A DNA stretch of 64,000 bases from Monarcha castaneiventris obscurior (Eukaryota; Chordata; Aves; Passeriformes; Monarchidae). Where the stretch lies: assembly GCA_026261815.1 (NCBI GenBank), contig JAMPIT010000300.1:1550001-1614000 (forward strand). Direction: 5' to 3'. How positions within the stretch are numbered: the first letter of the stretch is position 1; the number at the start of each line of letters is the position of its first letter. Made by a program: the position numbers and the translations under genes. This document shows, piece after piece, positions 1 through 12,100 of the stretch. The notes beneath the pieces are model-generated. The model saw only the letters and a program-made list of their open reading frames with translations. It was not told the DNA's origin and searched no databases.

Positions 1-3000
1 CTGCAGAGCATCCCAGTTGTCTCAGAGGTCAGAGCTGAGGTGTCTTGGGCAGCCCTGACTGCACCACATCCTGATCCCACCCAAACTCCAAGCACGCCCT
101 GGGACCGCCCTAAGAAAGTTCAAGCCCAAGTCTTGTAAAAACATCACAAATGGCACAGAGGCACTTGCTGCCAAGGGCTGGGAGACTCCCCTTTAACACA
201 AGAGTGCAGCTCTCTCCTGCTCAGCCCCACCTCATTCTATTCCAGAAGAAATCTCATGCAGCAGAAATGAAGTAAATGAAGCAAATACACACTAGAGAAA
301 AAGCACCTGAACCACTCAGACATATGTAACTGCTGGGAATGAATGGGAAAGCAAAGGTTGTCACTGCAGTGAAGCCAAATCCAAACCCAGGACATGTTTA
401 TGTGTCAGCTGTGCACTTTATCTCTCAGATCCAAAGAGAGGCAAAGGGTCTCAGAGAGCAGGATGACACTCCTGAAGACACTGAAGAGACTGCACAGACT
501 TGTGGTCACACAGACCTTTCCAGCAACAAAGTCAGCAGCACAACCTGAGGAGTGTGACTGCCAGAAACATGATCTAAACAAGGCTTTGCAAAAAACAAAA
601 AAAAAAAAAAAGAGAAAGAAAAGGGACAGAAGAAAGAAATAGAAAAAAACCCCTCAAGTAAGTAACAAGTTTTAATAAAGACACGAGAAAAGAACATATT
701 GCAAGTGTTGCTGTCTGGGATGTAGCTGGTACAGGCAAGTGAAGAACTCAGTGAGTGGGTGCTTTGCAAAATGTTGCAAGTCTGAGTTTGTGACAGCAAT
801 AAACTCCTTTAGAGATGAGATAAACACGTTGAAGGATTGGCACTTCAGCTGTGACAAGAGATAGGGTTCAATCAGGAGTACTGCAGCACCATCTCTCACA
901 GGATGAGCGCCTCAGAGCCACGAGTGCAGCGAGAGGAGATCCCCAAATTAGCACAGCAGAAGTGACTGCGACACCCTTGGAAATCTGGAGGTCAGGCTCA
1001 GTTCTCCAACAGAGCTCTTTAATAGGGGTTTATATTCTGTGGCTGCACGTACAAAATAAGGGAGGATAAAAAGTGGGAACCAAAGAAGAACATGGTTCTC
1101 ATGTTGGAAAAACACTTGTCAGAGTTCCCTGCTCAGCTCTAGCAGAGAGAACAACCAAAGAAACGCTGAATCCATGACTTTCTGTGCTGTTTTCCTTTTT
1201 TCTGGAGTTGCACTAAACAGTGCTGTCCTTGCTTCATCCATACCCAGCTTTCTTTCAGCCACCTAAACATAAATTCCAACTCCAGGGTAATGGAAGTGAA
1301 CCTGTCCATGGAACCCTTCTCCCAGGAGAATGGGTACATCCCAGGGAGCCCAGGATCACCGCTGCCCTCAAGGCTGAGGCTCTGGAGCATCCACAGCCAG
1401 CATCCACAGAGCAACAGAGATGGGGAAGGTTGCTTGGGGTCTGAGAACTGCCATGGTTGGGAGCAAAACATGGCAGGGGCGCGCCCTGCAGCTACCTGAC
1501 AGATTTTGTGCTGTTAAGGCATTAGCAGTAAATGACAATCATCTATTTAAGGGGATAACTCAGTGTGATACTGTTCAGCATAAACATCTGACTCCAGGCT
1601 GGAAAAAAGGAGCCAGCGATGCAGCTTAGGAGAGACCCTTAGCAGATTTGGAACAAAATACTGTGTATTGTGATGTCTGAGCTGCTGTGGCAAGTCAGGC
1701 CTCGTCCCACCAGACTGACAGTGTCTGCACTCTGGAAAGAGGGCGAAAACCCAAGTGGCAAAGTTTACAATAATGTTATACCATTCAGAATGGTCAAACT
1801 CACTATAAAGAATTAATTCAAGAAGATCTCACACGACTGAGGAGTGGGCAACACAATGACAAAGGAAACAGTATTGCCAAATTGCAAAGCAGTGCTGATA
1901 GCAAGAAATTTGGGTATCACACTGTGAGAGTTCCCTGTGACCAGCTCATCACTGCTCAGTGTCAGGCACAGGGCAAGCAGCATTAGGAATTATTCGAAGG
2001 GAATGCAGAACAAAGCAGAGGATCTCATTATGTGACATCCATGGCATGCCTCCATCCTGAGTCCACTTTTAGTCCAAGCATCTTAAAATGGTCAAAGGAG
2101 AATTAGAAAAATGGAGAGAAGACGGACAAGCAAAGTAGAGCAGCTTAACTACATGGAGAGACAAACTAAACCAGCACTGTGCAGCCCGCGAAAGAAATGA
2201 CTCAGAGAGGACACACTAAAGGGCACCTCAACCAGAACTATTAGCCAGCAGAACAGGCAATAGCTATTCATTATTTTCCCTTGCACAAAAGCTGGGGGAA
2301 CTGAAGTTAAAATGAACAAATTCTTCAGAAAAAAACCCCCAGCCATTACAATGCAGCTGAAAACAAGGGGACAATGTCGCAGTGCTGGAAAGAAACAGAA
2401 CTGTGGGATGCAGAAACCTGGCTGCGAGACATAGGATCCTCCCTTCTGCTCCTCTAAATGCTGGTGGGGGTTCAGGAGAGTGCTGTGCCCACATTGTGGC
2501 ACTGCCTTTCAAAAAAGAGAAGCCTGGGTCACTTGGAGAAAGTGCAAGCAAGAAGATTCTTGGGGATCTAACATGACCTGTGAAGAGAAACAGCAACAAT
2601 GGGGGAAGGCTGCATGGGGATTCAAGTGTTTAAATACGTTAAAGGTACCTGAATTAAAAAATAAATCCAGAAATAGTCTTTTCATCCTTTCTACAGAAGG
2701 AAAGAAACAATGGGCCAATTTTGAAGCACAGATTTGAGACAAACACAACGAAGTTCTCAAAGGGATGCAGTAGTGAAAGATTTTAACTGAAGAGGGTGTT
2801 GATGCTCCATAATGGGAAACCTGTACAATTCTGGAAGCTGGATACAGGCACTGGTGCTGTAGGAACTCCTCCAACCCAACAGGGCTGTCTCTGCCTCTGT
2901 GTTCTGTAGCGTCTGTGCCCAGGGCCTGTCTCCTCTCCAAGAGGCACCAAGGCTCCACTCTGTCCCTTCACACTGTGCAGTAAAATCCTGACACTCGCTC

Positions 3001-3077
3001 CCTTTTCCAAGAAACCCTGAAATCCTCCACCTCCAGATCCCAACCTGAGGACAATCCCTGGCAGAGGCAATACTTAC
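1..3077. other. DELE1 last intron or beyond; no exon recognised
   Basis: I searched the minus strand for the next expected DELE1 peptides (YHLG, CYE-G) and found none. The stretch holds an A-rich tract near 590-650 and short open frames without recognisable homology, including a 110-codon minus frame at 1139-1471. I cannot tell intron from 3' flank. Confidence 0.5.
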
Positions 3078-3170
3078 ACCACTGTTGGCTGCCAGCAGCA
3101 GGTACTTCAGACCTCTCTTCTCCTGGGGTTGCAGCCCCCTCATGTAGAACACTCCAAGATAAGCCTGTGC
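3078..3170 (-). CDS. DELE1: DELE1 coding exon 8 (Sel1-type repeat)
   Basis: The acceptor is TTTTGTTGCAG ending at 3171 and the donor is a perfect GTAAGT at 3077-3072. The 93 nt are phase 0 (31 codons). The peptide reads AQAYLGVFYMRGLQPQEKRG and then KYLLLAANSG, equal to the mammalian AQAFLGVLF...KYLWLAANNG segment. The next exon (RYHLGICYEKG-type) should follow at lower coordinates but is not recognisable down to position 1. Confidence 0.93.
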
Positions 3171-6100
3171 CTGCAACAAAACCACACGGTCCAGGAATTT
3201 AATGACTCGGTTCTTTTACTCATTTTGCAAGCTGCTCCAATGCTGGGGTTACTGTGGCAGTGTGGTAAGGACACTGCCTGTGCAGGGGCTGGTGGGAGAA
3301 GAAGGGCTGCCTTAGGAAAAATCAGCGGGACACGGTAAACACAAAGAAATCACATTTGAGACCCAGAGTATCATTTCAAACTTCCCTGTGGGAGTCAGAG
3401 CCAGGGAATGGCTCCCACCCATGACCTGTCCCCAAGATCCGGCAGATGCAGCCCCGGGGCAGTGTGCTCCAGGAGGCACGGGCACTGCCAGCCTGGCATT
3501 CCCAGGACAAGATGGCACACGCCTAAATGCATCTCCTGGAGAGGGAAAGGAGGGCAGGATACACAGATCTGCACAGATGAGTCATTTCAGAAAGTCACAG
3601 CTACAAAATGAGGATCTGTTCTTGCTTCAAGCACTGCAAGTTCCTCCAGCAGAGCGACCTGCACTCTTGGAATTGAGAGATGAAAACTGAGCTGTGTTTT
3701 CAACCACAGGTCAGCCCTCCTAAACCAGAAGTTAAATGTAAGAGCCACATTAACAACAGTGTGGCACAGTGGCTCCCGTGGGCAGGCAGGGCTGTCTCCC
3801 AGACACTGCCAGGAATATAAACTGAGAATCAGACAATGGTTTGGGGCAGAAGGGACCTTAAAGATCCTCTAGTTCCAACCCCTCTGCTGTGAGCAGGGAT
3901 AAATGTATTGGAAGGCTTTTCCTTCCAGTGCCACAGACGCTGCTTTCTAGGATGTGGCTCCAGCCCATCAGTCAGGGCTCTCTGCTGGCTCTCTCCTCTG
4001 ACCTGCCACGCTGTGGACACCAACCTCTGTAATGCCAGCCCTCGCTGCTTGCTCCAGGAGTGTCACAGCCTTGTGATGCCTGTCCCAGAGGCTGCCAGGG
4101 CCGTGCTGGAGCAGGTACCTGGCGTAGCGGTACTGGGCCATGGGGTGACAGCTGCTGGCTGCCTGGCAGTAATAAAAACCTGCCTGAGAAAGAGAAACCC
4201 TGGTAATGCATGCCCTGAACACGACATGGCTCCCTTCAAGCTTAACCTCTCTGTCTAGACACATCACAAGCTGCATCCCTCCCCAGAGCCCTCCCACAAT
4301 CACAATATCAGCTGGGTTAGGTGAGACAGTGGACTGTGACCACCCCAGAGCCCTGGAACCAGCCTGCCTGCTCCACTCAAACTCCCCGAGCTGAAGGGGG
4401 TGGCACTGGGCCAACAATGACTCAAACCAAGCTGCCTTTGCTGCTCTTCCAAGCTCCAGCAGCTGCTGGCCAGCTTGCACTAGGTGGCAGGCTGGAGTTA
4501 CAGGAGCCTGGAGATCAGAACTAGAGATCTGAGAAGCCCTGGGATGTGCAGTGGTGTCTTAAATACAGCAACATGACAGGTTTCTCCTTGGAACCCCGCT
4601 GGGTGCTGGTAGCACAGCCTGTGCACCTGGAGAACCCTCAGAGGCTGTGGGAAAGGAGATCTCAGAGCACCTCTCTGAGGGGACTGGTGACACTGAAACC
4701 AGCTTTGCAAAGCTGCAATTTTTATTATTTCCAGCATTTTCTACCCAGTCTTCAGAGCTGGGGCACTGCCCAGGCTCCCCAGGGAATGGGCACGGCCCCG
4801 AGACTGCCAGAGCTCCAGGAGTGTTTGGACAGTGCTGCCAGGGATGCCCAGGATTGTTGGGGTGTCTGTGCAGGGCCAGGAGCTGGCTCAATGATCCCTG
4901 CGGGTTCCCTCCAGCTCAGGATATTCCATGACTTTCCCACCCATGTAAAAGCTCCAAGCACCCAGCACAGAGCCCTCCCCTGATGTGTGCTGCCCACACC
5001 CCACCCCACAGGCCCTGGGTACCTTTTCCAAGTCCTTCTCCGTGCCCCTGCCGTGCTCGTAGCACAGCCCCACGTTGAACTGGGCTTTGCTGTAGCCCCG
5101 ATCCGCTGCCAGCTTGAAGCAGGTGAAGGCCACCCGGCAGTGCCCCGCCCTCATGCTCTCGATCCCTGAGGAAAACACAGCCTAAGCCCAGGGAAAACAG
5201 GGAAAAGCATACGGCCACAACCCAGCCTCCAATGCAGCAACCTCCCCCACAGCCACTGGGCCTTCCTTGGCTCACGCCAAGCGCTCTGGGCCACTTCCAG
5301 CTGGCTCACCAACCCTCACTCCACAGTTTCCATAAGAAAAATGGCAACACTGCATTTTAGGGATTTTTCTAGGCTCGTGGCAGAGAGGGATCACAGGCTA
5401 ACACAGCGTATGGCTCGCACAGAAACAACTTGCTTTTCGGTGCTGCAACTAGTGGTGTATATAGGGCAGGGACTTTTCTTAGATCATTGCATCTTCCTTC
5501 TGCTTTTCTTAGAGTTGCAATCCTGCAATTGCTTTTTCAGCTTGCCAGGAAAACTGTGAGCTCAGACAATAAAAGAAGGATACAAGGATATGACATCTTG
5601 TGTTGCAAAAAAGACAGAGATGGCTTAATTTCCAACTACAGATGTCAGGACAACAGTGCAGGCTTCGAGCAAGCCTGGATTGAAATATGCTGAGATAAAT
5701 CAGGTGGCACGATGGGACAAAGGGCAATAAATCTATCCAAGCACAGTTAAAATTGCTGAAAGGAGGCTTCAGCTTGGGTATTTGCCATCCCTGCCTTCTC
5801 ACAAGACCTGCAACCATTTGGAGGTCCTCCAAAATGAGAAACCTGTGGTTTAAGGGCAAAACAAAACCAACTCCCCATTACCAAGGATATTCAATGCAAT
5901 GGAAATATCAATTCGGAAAATCTGCTGCAATTGGAAAGCGGCTTCCTCTAAATGCCCTCGCTGAGCTGGGTCACCCTGAGGAGTCAGAGAAAAAAGCTAT
6001 TAAACACAGCTAAATCACATCAACCCTAGAGGAGATTCTTGCTTGGAAACCAAGCAGTGAAACCTGTTTGTACTGTGGTACAGTCACCAGGAGGGTGATG

Positions 6101-9100
6101 TCATGTGTCCACACAAAAACCTCCCTGTCTACACAGCCACCACTGCTGCCCTCCCCTCTGGCCAGGGAGCTTGGTGCAGCCTCAGGCATCATCAGACCTT
6201 TCAGAATTCAGCAAATACCTGATCCTACTCAGAGCAGTCTGCAGCTCCTGCCCAGGGCAGCGCAGCGACAGCTCCGAGCTCTGCTCCTGGGACAGGGACA
6301 GCACCCAGGGAGCGGCTGGAGCTGGGCCAGGGCAGGCTCAGGCTGGAGAGCAGGGAAAGGCTCTTCCCCAGAGGGTGCTGGGCACTGCCCAGGCTCCCCA
6401 GGGAACGGGCACGGCCCAGAGGCTGCCAGAGCTCCCAGGGGTGCCCAGGGTGGGGTTCTTGGGGTGTCTGTGCAGGGCTGGGACTGATGATCCTTGTGGA
6501 ACCCTTACAAATCAGGATATTCCATGATTCTAAGATAACTCCCCCCTCCAAAAAGAACATCACCCCTTGTTCCCTGTCCCACATCATGCCCACAGCACAG
6601 TCCCTGCCAAAACATCCTCACACCTTTTGCATGTGCTTTACCCAACTTCGGCACAGCTCACCCCTCAGCTGGACGGAGCACTGCCCAGGGCTGCAGAAAC
6701 CCTGCAGGGCAATTCCTTTCCTCCTCGTGATGAACAGAAGGGCTCAGCCCAGCCCAGCTGCACTCCCCGAGTGCCATTGAGTGGCAGCAGAGCTCAGTGC
6801 ACACGGGAAAGTTGGGAAAATGCCCCTCGGTGCCCCCAGCTCCACTGCTGAGCTTGGGGCTACTCCCAAGAGGCCAAGACAGGGACCAAGGCCCCTCCTT
6901 GAGCTGCTCCATGACCTAGGACCCAGCTCCAGGCTCTTCCTACAGCCCTGCACAAGTGGCACCTCCCAGGATGGGGAGATCCACACCCAGCCCCCCAGCA
7001 GATCATGCAAATGCCTCCTTGGTGCCCTTTGCAGGAGCTCACTCTGCTAAAAACAGAATTTGCCTCCTCTCTGCTCACAGTGTCCTTGAGCAATTGCTCA
7101 GCCGACTGATTTTTTAAAAAGGGAATTATTTGCATCTAAGATGTGAATTGGAAAGAATTGGCAGGTTTAATCACAACAAGAACAATAATATAATTTATGG
7201 CCTTGTAACTCTTGAGCTGATGCACTCTCTTCAAGCCCCAAGTGCTTCCCTCTTTAACAGACAAGAGCCAGCACTGATTTGCAGCGTTTGGAGGAGTGAC
7301 ACCACCTTCCCCAGTCATGGGTTGTCTGGTAAACACCAAAATAGCAACAGCATGTAATCACCTAGTGAAAGATTGCATCAAAATGCAAATACACAGGAGC
7401 ACACTGGTGCTGCTGAATTTGTTTTTTTGTTTGGTTGCTTGGTTTGGTGTTTTTCCCCATCTTCTTTCAGTGCTTCCCCTGCCAGCAACCCTGTTACACG
7501 GATACCTCAAAGGATGTCAGTTTGTAAATCCTGAGATTTTGCTCTAAAGCAGATGCCAGCATATCCCATCTCCCCCTTTTTTTTTTTTCCCCAGTCTTGT
7601 GTGTGAGTGCTGCTCAGGCTGTGCTTGGGGTTGCTCTGGGATGAGTTCCTGCAGGGAAGGTGCAGACAGAAAGGGTAGAAAATCAAACCATACCTTTGCA
7701 CTGTGGAGAACTGGCCCCACACTGGAGCTCACAGGGATTTGGAACTCCCCTGCATTTAAAAAAAGAAAACCAACAAAAAAGCAAGGTTAAGCAATGCTGC
7801 ATCTTTGCCTCTTCCCATCCTCTCTATTCCACAGCTCTTTCCTGAGCTCCCATTCAGTCAGGGACATCAGGAACAGAAGGAATCCCACCCAATCCGACCT
7901 TTGGAGCAAGAGCAAGCACGTGCCCCAGGAATCCAGCCCTATGGTGCCAGCTCCTCCAGAAAGGCCCCTGGTTTTGATCTGAAGACACTGAAAGTAGAGA
8001 ATCTCCTGCTTCTCCTAAATGTATGTTTCAGTAACTCATAATCACTGCTTTAAACCCCTGTGCTTCATGTCAAATTAAAGTACTTCTACTCTGGCTTTCT
8101 GCTCCCAGGCACTGGCTCTTCTAGGTTTTTTCTTCTTTACTAAAAAGCCAATTCCTGCTTTTGAAAGTCCTGACACGACTAATCAGCCCCTCTTGATTCC
8201 TGTCTATGATTCTAAAAAGACTGCACCATTCATGTCTTTCAACCGCAGCACTTTTCTGCTAGCCTTGGTTAATTTTATGACTTTTTGCTACTATTCCTGA
8301 ATTCCCAACGCTGCTCCTGAGGTGCAGCCCCTCTCAGCAGTGTCACAGGAAGGGTGACATTGCCCCCTCATGCCCAGTTTGCCTGATCAGAATTGTGCTG
8401 CAGCTCCCAGCTTGCCCAGGGCATCACACGCAGCCCTCAGCCGAGATGCTGCCTCCTTAACTCCTTCTCCAGGTAATTTCTGTGCAGGGTGCAGCTCTGC
8501 TTCTGCCAGGGGATGATCAGCCCTGCTATCAGGCCAGGGGATGATCAGCCCTGCTATCAGGCTGCAGGAGATGCAGGCGTAGGTTATCAGCCCCCTCTGC
8601 TCCCCCAGCTCATCCCTGCCCTCTCAGGTACACTGGGACAGCCAGTTCAGCACTGTGGGACCAGTTTCAATCAGAATTATCTGACAGAGCATCTACAGCA
8701 CAAGCTAAGCCATCCTGCTCAGAGCAGAACTGTGCTGGCAGTGCTTACAGCAGCCTTTACTCCAGCCACTCTAAGAGGACAATGACCTCCATGAAAAGGA
8801 CAGAGAGCCTGAGGCCAAGTATTTTTAACCTGGATCACCACAAGCAGCTGGATCCCACGGGACATTGAACTCCAGGTGCTGGAGCCTGGATCACTGTGAG
8901 CCAGAGCTGCTCACACCAGGAGTAGCTGTGCCCTCCCTCTCAAGCTGTGTGGGACCCAACACAAGCAAAAAAAATGTCCTTTTAGGGCCGGATTCCTGGC
9001 ACTGCTTGGCTCCACAAGCAGCAGCAATGAGGTGTGCACCAGGCAGGAGCGCTCCTGGCAGTGCCTGAGTGTGGCAAAGTGTGCAGGAGCCATGCCCTGT

Positions 9101-12100
9101 GTGCCAGCTGCAGCCTCATTATTCCCAGACAAACAATTCCCCCCTGGCTGAATGCAAATGTGTGTTATCTGAACAGGCCCCACTCACCCAACGAGCAAGA
9201 TCGCTATGGCAAACATGATTTCTATGCATCATTCCACCAAAAGTAGTATAATCTGCGAATTTATTAGTTGTGCTTTCCATTTCTTTGCAGAGCAGGCATC
9301 AAATTATCTGATACTTCTCACTGTAAGGCTCTATCATGTATCTCCCTCGTGATGTAATTTGGGTTTTTGCCACACATACAACTGCAAATCCCACGGAAAA
9401 AATGGTCTGCATTAAGAATTCTCCCACTACTTGTTTAAACAGCATTAGAACATGCACACTTCCAAGAAACTGTACATTTTGCACTTGTCTACTCCTAAAT
9501 CAGAGACTCCTCATTTACTGTGAAAATGTTGTAATTTGGACAAACCAACGAACCATGAAAAATAAACAGCCACTAATTCTGAATTCTGTCAGCCTGCAGA
9601 AGCACCTTGTGGCCCTCTACCACGGGAAACCCCTCCTCACTCAAATTTCCCCACAACAGGGTTACCAATCCCAGAGAACATCTGGAAGAAAACTCAGGGA
9701 CCAACTGATCCCGACACCCGGCCCCAGCTCCTGAAGGATCAGAAAGCCCCAGAATGGTTTGGGCTGGAAGGGACCTTAAAGCTCACCCAGTCCCACCCCT
9801 GCCATGGCAGGGACACCTCCCACTGTCCCAGGCTGCTCCGAGCCCCAGTGTCCAGCCTGGCCTTGGGCACTGCCAGGGATCCAGGGGCAGCCACAGCTTC
9901 TCTGGGAGACCTGAATTCCCTCAGAATCACCTTTGAGGCTGGGCAAGCTAAATTATTCTTCAGGTTGTGATTAAAAGATGGGAATATCACAGCTGGAATT
10001 GTCTGTGCAACTTTATTTCTACTTCTTCAAACCCAAGCTACGATGCAACATGACTGCCCATCCATCCTTTTTTCCATGCAATCCTCCAGCTTTCAGCATT
10101 CTGGATGCCCAATGCTCACATCTTCAGCAGTTAATAAATATTTTTGTCTTTCCCCACTGTTCATCCTGGACTAATCAAGTGTTGCTCACAGCTAGCTCCA
10201 AATGAGGAATTAATAATCTTCTCATAGACAGCCTAGATTGCTCATCCCAAAACATCCACGAGAACGAAGTCACAACAAGAGCTGGCCAAAATCCAGCATT
10301 TCTGCCTCATGGAAAATTTCACTGTTTCCAATTGGTTTCATTGTGCTTTGAAATGAAAACACACTTTTGCAATGTCTGTAATCTCAGAATTGAAATAACG
10401 AATTTTACAGTTCTGCCAGGGGTAAAATACAACTCCCCAGGGCATCATTCAGCTGCTGTAACACTGAGACTGGCTGTAATCACCTGCTTGCTCACTCTGT
10501 GCCTTTAACTTCCAGCAAAAAGCCTCTGAGTGAGGCAGGAATTGCATGGAAAAAAATAAGATGTGAACACAGAGCTGAGGACTTGCTGGTAGCAATATCC
10601 AGAGTGCTATTTAAAGCAAGTTTTGAGTTAATTTCCTGAAGTTTTCTTTTTAAACAAAGGAATAGATTTTTATCCTATTGTGCTCTGTTAAAATTGGAAT
10701 GGCTCCTGTGCAAAGCTGGGATGTTGGGATCCATCACCCAGATCTTTGCCACAGCAACAGCAGATTGTCACTGTACAGGGAGACCAGCACCAGCAAGTCT
10801 GGAAATGAGCTGAAACACCCAGAGAAAGGGTAAGGACATGGAATTCTCTCCAGAAGATCCCTTGCCATTGCTGGCAGCAGCAAACTGGAGCAGGGAAGGT
10901 ACATTCTGCTCCACTCTGAGGTCTGTTCTCTCATGGCAAGACTTTGCTAGCAGATTCCCCTGCATCATCTGCCAGGCGTCTGTCCTTCCCTTCCTTCTGC
11001 TCTCCCCAGCTTCCTGCTGCATCCTCATTTTGCCAGCCTCACCCTCTTTCAGTAGCTAAACACCAGGAAAAAATAAAAAATCCTGTACCTCAGGCAGGTT
11101 TTCCTGTGGAAAGCAAAATGTAGTGAAAGAAAGGGATCATCAAGCTTCACTTTCCACGGAAAGATTCCCAGGACTTCTCACATGACAAAACCCTGCATTT
11201 TTTCAGGCTCTTCAGCGCAAATTACCAAATCTCTTCCCCCTGACTTTTCTCTGTAAATTCCCACAAAATGGATGCACAGCATAATGTGGAATGTAACCCG
11301 AGGACTTATGTATGGAGCAAAATCAAATTATTTCTGACATATATTATCTCTGACAAGTGACAGTTGGAGATGCTTGGGCAGAAAAGGGTGAGGAGCAGGG
11401 ATTATAAAGTCACGCTCTCCCTGGCAGAACTTTCCAGCAATCAGCTGTTCTGTGATCTGAGCAGGAGGCTTGGCTGGACCAATTAAGTCTAATTTCAATG
11501 TGTAATTTTACCTAATCACTTCCTGGAACCCACTTGTACTTCTGGCCCGCAGCAGCGAGTTCCACAATTTACCTGGGCACTGGCCAAACACAAAATGCCT
11601 TTTGCTTTTTTCCAAACTTACTACCTGACCCTTCTGTGCTGCCTTTTAAAATGAGGATTATGAAAAAGCCGGTCCCTATTCTGTTCCTCTCAACACTTTT
11701 AGTTTCACAGAGCACCAGCGCATTCTCTGCCACTTCTTTTTTTTTAAGCTGAAGAGTCAGTCTCTGTTTGGATGTAATTGTCTCCTTGTCATCTTTTCTC
11801 TGCAGTTTTGTCCCCGTTTTTCAGACACTGTCTTTTCCTTAAGTGTTGAAGACGTGGCTGCATCCCAGACTCACACGAACCCTCGGTACTGCCTTGTCCT
11901 CAGTTCCTTCCTTCACCATAATTAACATTTAATTGGCCTCACTGCTGCCGAGCACTGACTTAACCTTATCAAAAGCACATCCACAGTGACTTAAATGCTC
12001 CCTCTGCAAGACAATTATTAATTTGACACTGCTCATTCTGCATGTGTATTTACAGCCACACTCCCCTGGGTACACTCGCGTAACCCACCTGGGGATTACC

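Noticed and set aside
1139..1471. 110-codon minus frame as the DELE1 C-terminal exon
   Set aside because: It lacks Sel1 signatures and any clear match to the conserved DELE1 end; the position fits but the sequence does not.
6080..6210. Short minus-strand frame (MMPEAAPSSLARGEG) as a missing DELE1 exon
   Set aside because: The phases could fit, but the acceptor (GAAAG) and donor (GTTTTT) are both poor and homology is not visible.
10768..11028. Minus-strand hydrophilic frame as a missing DELE1 linker exon
   Set aside because: It is protein-like, with a pyrimidine-rich upstream tract, but no acceptor/donor pair gives the needed phase 1 in and phase 0 out with good splice sites.
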